A stretch of DNA of 34,687 nt from JBOFGK01 sp051649085 (lineage in GTDB: Bacteria; Bacillota_I; Bacilli_A; UBA3375). The notes under the pieces were generated by a model. The model was not told where the DNA came from and did not search any database. It saw only the letters and a list, made by a program, of their open reading frames with translations. Where the stretch lies: NCBI GenBank assembly GCA_051649085.1, contig JBOFGK010000045.1, positions 1 through 34,687 of the forward strand. The letters run 5' to 3'. The stretch's first letter is position 1, and the number at the start of each line of letters is the position of its first letter. The position numbers and the translations under genes were made by a program. Shown in pieces: positions 31,602 to 34,687 of the stretch.

Positions 31602-33758
31602 TTATACATCTTTCATTGTTAACTGAACTTTTCCTTTTTCTAAATCAATACTTTTAATTTTAAATCGTCGTACTTCACCAATTGCAAGCACTTCGTTCAC
31701 ATCTTTAACGAATTTTGTTGATAATTCCGAAATGTGTACAAGACCATCATTTTTCAGACCGATATCAACAAATGCACCAAATTCAACAATATTTCGGACT
31801 TGACCTTCGACAACAAGACCTTCTGAAAGTTCTTCAATTGTACTTATTTTTTTATCAAATGTCGCTGCGATAATTTCTTGTCGAATATCAATATTTTTCA
31901 TTACAAGTGCTTGAACAATATCATCGATGACAACTGGAGAACATTCATATTGCTCAGCAAGCGATTGTGCTGATGCATTAGTTAGTCTATCAAAAACCAT
32001 TTCAGTTCCAATTTCCGTTGCTTCAATTTGATAATCTTTAATCAATTGTTTTGCAAGTTTATAATTTTCCGGATGAATAAAGGTTGTATCAAGAATTTCT
32101 CGTCCGTCAAGGATTTTCAAAAATCCAGCTGACTGTTCAAATGCTTTTGGGCCTAGTCGCTTAACTTTTTTTAGTTCAGCACGTGATTTAATTTTTCCAT
32201 TTTCTTGACGATATTCTACAATGTTCTTTGCAATTGTTTTATCAAGACCTGAAACATATTTCAATAATTCAGCTGAAGCAGTATTGACATCAACACCAAC
32301 TTTATTAATATTTTTAATCATTACAAAATCTAAGTTTTCAGCAAGTTTTGTTTGATTAACATCGTGTTGATATTGTCCAACTCCAATTGCTTTTGGATCG
32401 ATTTTAACTAATTCAGCCATTGGATCTTGGACACGTCTTGCAATCGACACAGCAGATCGTTCTTCAACTTTTAAATCAGGAAATTCAGCTTGTGCAAGTT
32501 TGGAAGCTGAATAGACTGAAGCACCTGCTTCTGAAACAATCGTAAGTTTAATATCTAATTTTTCTTCTTTTAAGAAATCTTCTAAAATTAAATGAGTCTC
32601 ACGAGAGGCAGTTCCATTTCCTACAACAATTTGACCAATTGGATATTTAGAAATATATTGTTTTAACTTACGTTTTGCACCTGCAACATCATTTTTGGGC
32701 ATCGTAGGATAAATAACATCAATTGCTTCTACTCCACCTAAATCATTAATTACTGCAAGTTTACAACCTGTTCTAAAGGCTGGATCGACTCCTAGAACCC
32801 AAATATTTTTAAGTGGTGGTTGCATAATTAAAACATCTAAATTTTGGCTAAAAGTTGTAAATGCACTTTCATCAGCAAATTCTGTTAATTGAGCACGAAT
32901 TTCTCGTTCAATTGATGGTGAAATCAAACGCTTATAAGCATCAACAATTGCTGCTTTCACATAAATTACAGCTTCAGACTCTAATTTTTTCAGTTCATTT
33001 TTTTCTAAATACTCATGTATTCTATCAATTTCTAAGTCAAATTTAACTGAAATTACTTTTTCTTTTTCCGCACGATTAAAAGCCAAAATTCGGTACGCTG
33101 GTAATTTTTTAATTACTTGCGTAAAATTATAATACATTTCATATTTTTTCTTTTCATCAATTTTTTCAGCGTTTTTCTTAATTTTTGTCACAAGTATCCC
33201 ATTATTATAAGTGAATTTACGAATATAATCACGATATTTGGCTGAATCAGCAATCCTTTCAGCTAAAATGTATTTAGCACCTGTTAATGCATCATCGATT
33301 GTCTTCACTTCCTCAGTTATAAATTGTTCGGCTTTTTTCGTTATTACATCTTTACCTACAGGAAAACTATAAATAAAATCAGCAAGTGGTTCAAGCCCCA
33401 TTTTAATTGCTTCGGTTGCTTTCGTCTTTCTTTTTTCTTTATATGGTAAATATAAATCTTCAATTGTTTGTAATTTTTGTGCTTGATTAATTTCTGCTTC
33501 GAGTTCAGGCGTTAACATCCCTTTTTCATCTATCAAGCGAATTATTTCTTCTTTACGTTTTTGTAAATTTACTCCATATTCATATTCTTTTTGAATTGAA
33601 CGAATTTGCTCTTCATCTAGTCCACCAGTCATTTCTTTACGGTATCTTGCAATAAATGGAACTGTTGATCCATCAGCTAATAATTGAATAGTTTCTCTAA
33701 TTTGTTTGACAGAAATATCCATTTGTTTACTAAGTTCATTAATTAATTGTTCATTCAT
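31602..33758 (-). CDS. tex: Tex, S1-domain RNA-binding accessory protein
   Basis: The 718-aa protein has the full Tex layout: helical Tex N-domain (1-about 190, with PFIARYRKEMTGGLDE), a YqgF-like RNase H fold (VLGVDPAFRTGCKLAV, about 320-450), helix-hairpin-helix region (SGLDKTIAKNIVEYRQENG) and a C-terminal S1 domain (VVEGQVRNIVEFGAFVDIG, then DGLVHISEL). Tex binds nucleic acid and affects transcription and translation fidelity. Its ATG overlaps the DUF402 stop (ATGA), so the two are co-translated. Length is typical. Confidence 0.95.
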   Translation of the reverse strand: MNEQLINELSKQMDISVKQIRETIQLLADGSTVPFIARYRKEMTGGLDEEQIRSIQKEYEYGVNLQKRKEEIIRLIDEKGMLTPELEAEINQAQKLQTIEDLYLPYKEKRKTKATEAIKMGLEPLADFIYSFPVGKDVITKKAEQFITEEVKTIDDALTGAKYILAERIADSAKYRDYIRKFTYNNGILVTKIKKNAEKIDEKKKYEMYYNFTQVIKKLPAYRILAFNRAEKEKVISVKFDLEIDRIHEYLEKNELKKLESEAVIYVKAAIVDAYKRLISPSIEREIRAQLTEFADESAFTTFSQNLDVLIMQPPLKNIWVLGVDPAFRTGCKLAVINDLGGVEAIDVIYPTMPKNDVAGAKRKLKQYISKYPIGQIVVGNGTASRETHLILEDFLKEEKLDIKLTIVSEAGASVYSASKLAQAEFPDLKVEERSAVSIARRVQDPMAELVKIDPKAIGVGQYQHDVNQTKLAENLDFVMIKNINKVGVDVNTASAELLKYVSGLDKTIAKNIVEYRQENGKIKSRAELKKVKRLGPKAFEQSAGFLKILDGREILDTTFIHPENYKLAKQLIKDYQIEATEIGTEMVFDRLTNASAQSLAEQYECSPVVIDDIVQALVMKNIDIRQEIIAATFDKKISTIEELSEGLVVEGQVRNIVEFGAFVDIGLKNDGLVHISELSTKFVKDVNEVLAIGEVRRFKIKSIDLEKGKVQLTMKDV

Positions 33759-34300
33759 AGTTTTTCCTCATTCTTAATTACTTCATTTTTTTGCTTATAT
33801 AATTCTAGCATTTCTTTTCGAAATTGCTTAGAAAAAGGTCCAATTTCATTCTCAATCCAAAACTTAAGCGTATTAAGTTCTTTTTTGATTTTACGATCAA
33901 TCCACTCGTCATATTCATATTTTTGTGAATTTGCTCGATATTCATTCATATCTAAAATTCTCATTTTTTTTGATTTACAAAAATATTTAACATCAATATC
34001 ATAATCAATATATTTTAGATCGTTTAATTCTCTTATACAAGGTGTAGCTAAGTTACAGTAATATACTTCTTCATCTGGTTTATACATAAGTATTACATTA
34101 AACCAGTGTTTTTTCGAAAAATAATTGATTGCAAGTTCTCGACTTGTCCAACGATATGCTGATTTTTCGAACACACGTGTATTTGAAGGAGTTGCAACTA
34201 TATAGTAGTTCTTTGTTTCTTTTAAAAGCATCGCATCCTTCCAGACACGATGAAAGATTCCTCCATGCTTATAAGCATATATATTCATTCGACTACGCAT
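33755..34300 (-). CDS. DUF402 protein, probable nucleoside di/triphosphate phosphatase
   Basis: The 181-aa cytoplasmic protein is of the DUF402/Ntdp family. It shows GIFHRVWKD near the N-terminus, the core NVILMYKPDEEVYYCNLATP, and the acidic block YIDYDIDVKYF followed by ILDMNEYRAN, whose Asp and Glu residues would hold the metal. Family members hydrolyse nucleoside di- and triphosphates. The start at 34300 is supported by AAGGA 7 nt upstream. It is the first gene of the DUF402-tex-rhodanese operon. Confidence 0.88.
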   Translation of the reverse strand: MRSRMNIYAYKHGGIFHRVWKDAMLLKETKNYYIVATPSNTRVFEKSAYRWTSRELAINYFSKKHWFNVILMYKPDEEVYYCNLATPCIRELNDLKYIDYDIDVKYFCKSKKMRILDMNEYRANSQKYEYDEWIDRKIKKELNTLKFWIENEIGPFSKQFRKEMLELYKQKNEVIKNEEKL

Positions 34301-34310
34301 AAATATCCTT

Positions 34311-34319
34311 CCATGTAAA
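34311..34319 (-). promoter_or_regulatory. extended -10 promoter of the DUF402-tex operon
   Basis: TGGTATAAT is an extended -10 (TG-N-TATAAT) just upstream of the AAGGA ribosome binding site, leaving only a short leader. No good -35 is seen. I see nothing else in 34320-34423 except a 10-bp ATTGTACAAT palindrome. Confidence 0.55.
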
Positions 34320-34423
34320 TTATACCATAAACTAAGAGTTAATAATAAAAATCAGTACATAATTCATTGTACAATTTGTTAATCAATCTCACCAGTTTAA
34401 AGAATTATTTTCTATTAGATAGA

Positions 34424-34461
34424 AAAAAGCTTAGAAAAAATCAATCTTTTCTAAGCTTTTT
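34424..34461. terminator. terminator of the rRNA-tRNA transcript
   Basis: A perfect 15-bp stem, AAAAAGCTTAGAAAA / TTTTCTAAGCTTTTT, surrounds an 8-nt loop. A and T runs lie at both ends, so it works on either strand. It lies 7 nt past the encoded CCA of tRNA-Asp and marks the end of the rRNA operon. Confidence 0.9.
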
Positions 34462-34467
34462 AAATAA

Positions 34468-34544
34468 TGGCGGTCCAGACGGGACTCGAACCCGCGACCT
34501 TCCGCGTGACAGGCGGATATTCTAACCAACTGAACTACTGGACC
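34468..34544 (-). tRNA. tRNA-Asp (anticodon GTC)
   Basis: The minus strand folds as a full cloverleaf: a 7-bp acceptor stem starting GGTCCAG, D-loop with TTGGTTAGA, anticodon stem-loop CCGCC-TGTCACG-CGG with GTC, T-arm GCGGGTTCGAGTCCCGT, discriminator G and an encoded CCA (34468-34470). Acceptor and T stems pair perfectly. It follows the 5S rRNA by 8 nt in the same transcript. Confidence 0.97.
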
Positions 34545-34552
34545 AAATAAAT

Positions 34553-34658
<106 letters not shown>

Positions 34659-34687
34659 TCAATAGAAAGGAAAAACCTCTCAAAACT

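Overview
The window reads as chromosomal DNA of a very AT-rich, low-GC Gram-positive bacterium (Bacillota, Bacilli or Erysipelotrichia-like). Supporting signs are AGGAGG-type ribosome binding sites, TTGACA/TATAAT promoters, UGA used as a stop, a lactococcin 972-type bacteriocin locus, an LXG-like type VII secretion cargo module, and no outer-membrane genes. Nearly every gene is on the minus strand, so the window is best read from right to left. I cannot name the genus from this sequence.

Right end (about 29.5-34.7 kb) is housekeeping. It holds the tail of an rRNA operon (5S rRNA, then tRNA-Asp(GTC) and a strong terminator), then a DUF402 gene, the S1-domain protein Tex, an anchored extracellular protein with a binding-protein-like fold, and a rhodanese. 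A 39-codon membrane peptide gene with its own extended -10 promoter and terminator follows. Next comes the polyamine importer potABCD (25.7-29.5 kb), whose PotD is tethered by membrane helices rather than by a lipid. An O-antigen-ligase-like membrane protein and an acidic membrane protein form the next operon.

Middle (16.7-23.0 kb): a nuclease-like/P-loop ATPase fusion; a candidate structured small RNA of about 200 nt with its own promoter and terminator; a decayed MazE antitoxin gene with a likely mazF scrap; and a compact LXG-like cargo operon. That operon has a stop-interrupted small gene, two small helical partner proteins, a 502-aa effector candidate, an unknown 367-aa protein, a small membrane protein and a DUF4176 protein. 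No secretion machinery lies in the window.

Left-middle (5.1-16.4 kb) is a defence island. It starts with a phospholipase-D-like/SF2 helicase/DUF3427 protein and continues into an operon whose genes overlap or nearly touch: a MORC/MutL-like GHKL ATPase, a Z1 helicase, an AIPR protein, a 5-methylcytosine DNA methyltransferase and an HNH nuclease. Last comes a frameshifted pseudogene. The methyltransferase would mark self DNA; the ATPase, helicase and nuclease would act on unmarked DNA.

Left end (0.3-4.8 kb): a lactococcin 972-like bacteriocin gene with a near-consensus promoter, an attenuator-like hairpin, two FtsX-type permeases and an ATPase, an exported protein of unknown function and a small type I signal peptidase. 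At least three loci (5.1-6.0 kb, 20.4-20.6 kb, 20.6-21.0 kb) are visibly decayed, which fits a turnover zone between the conserved blocks.
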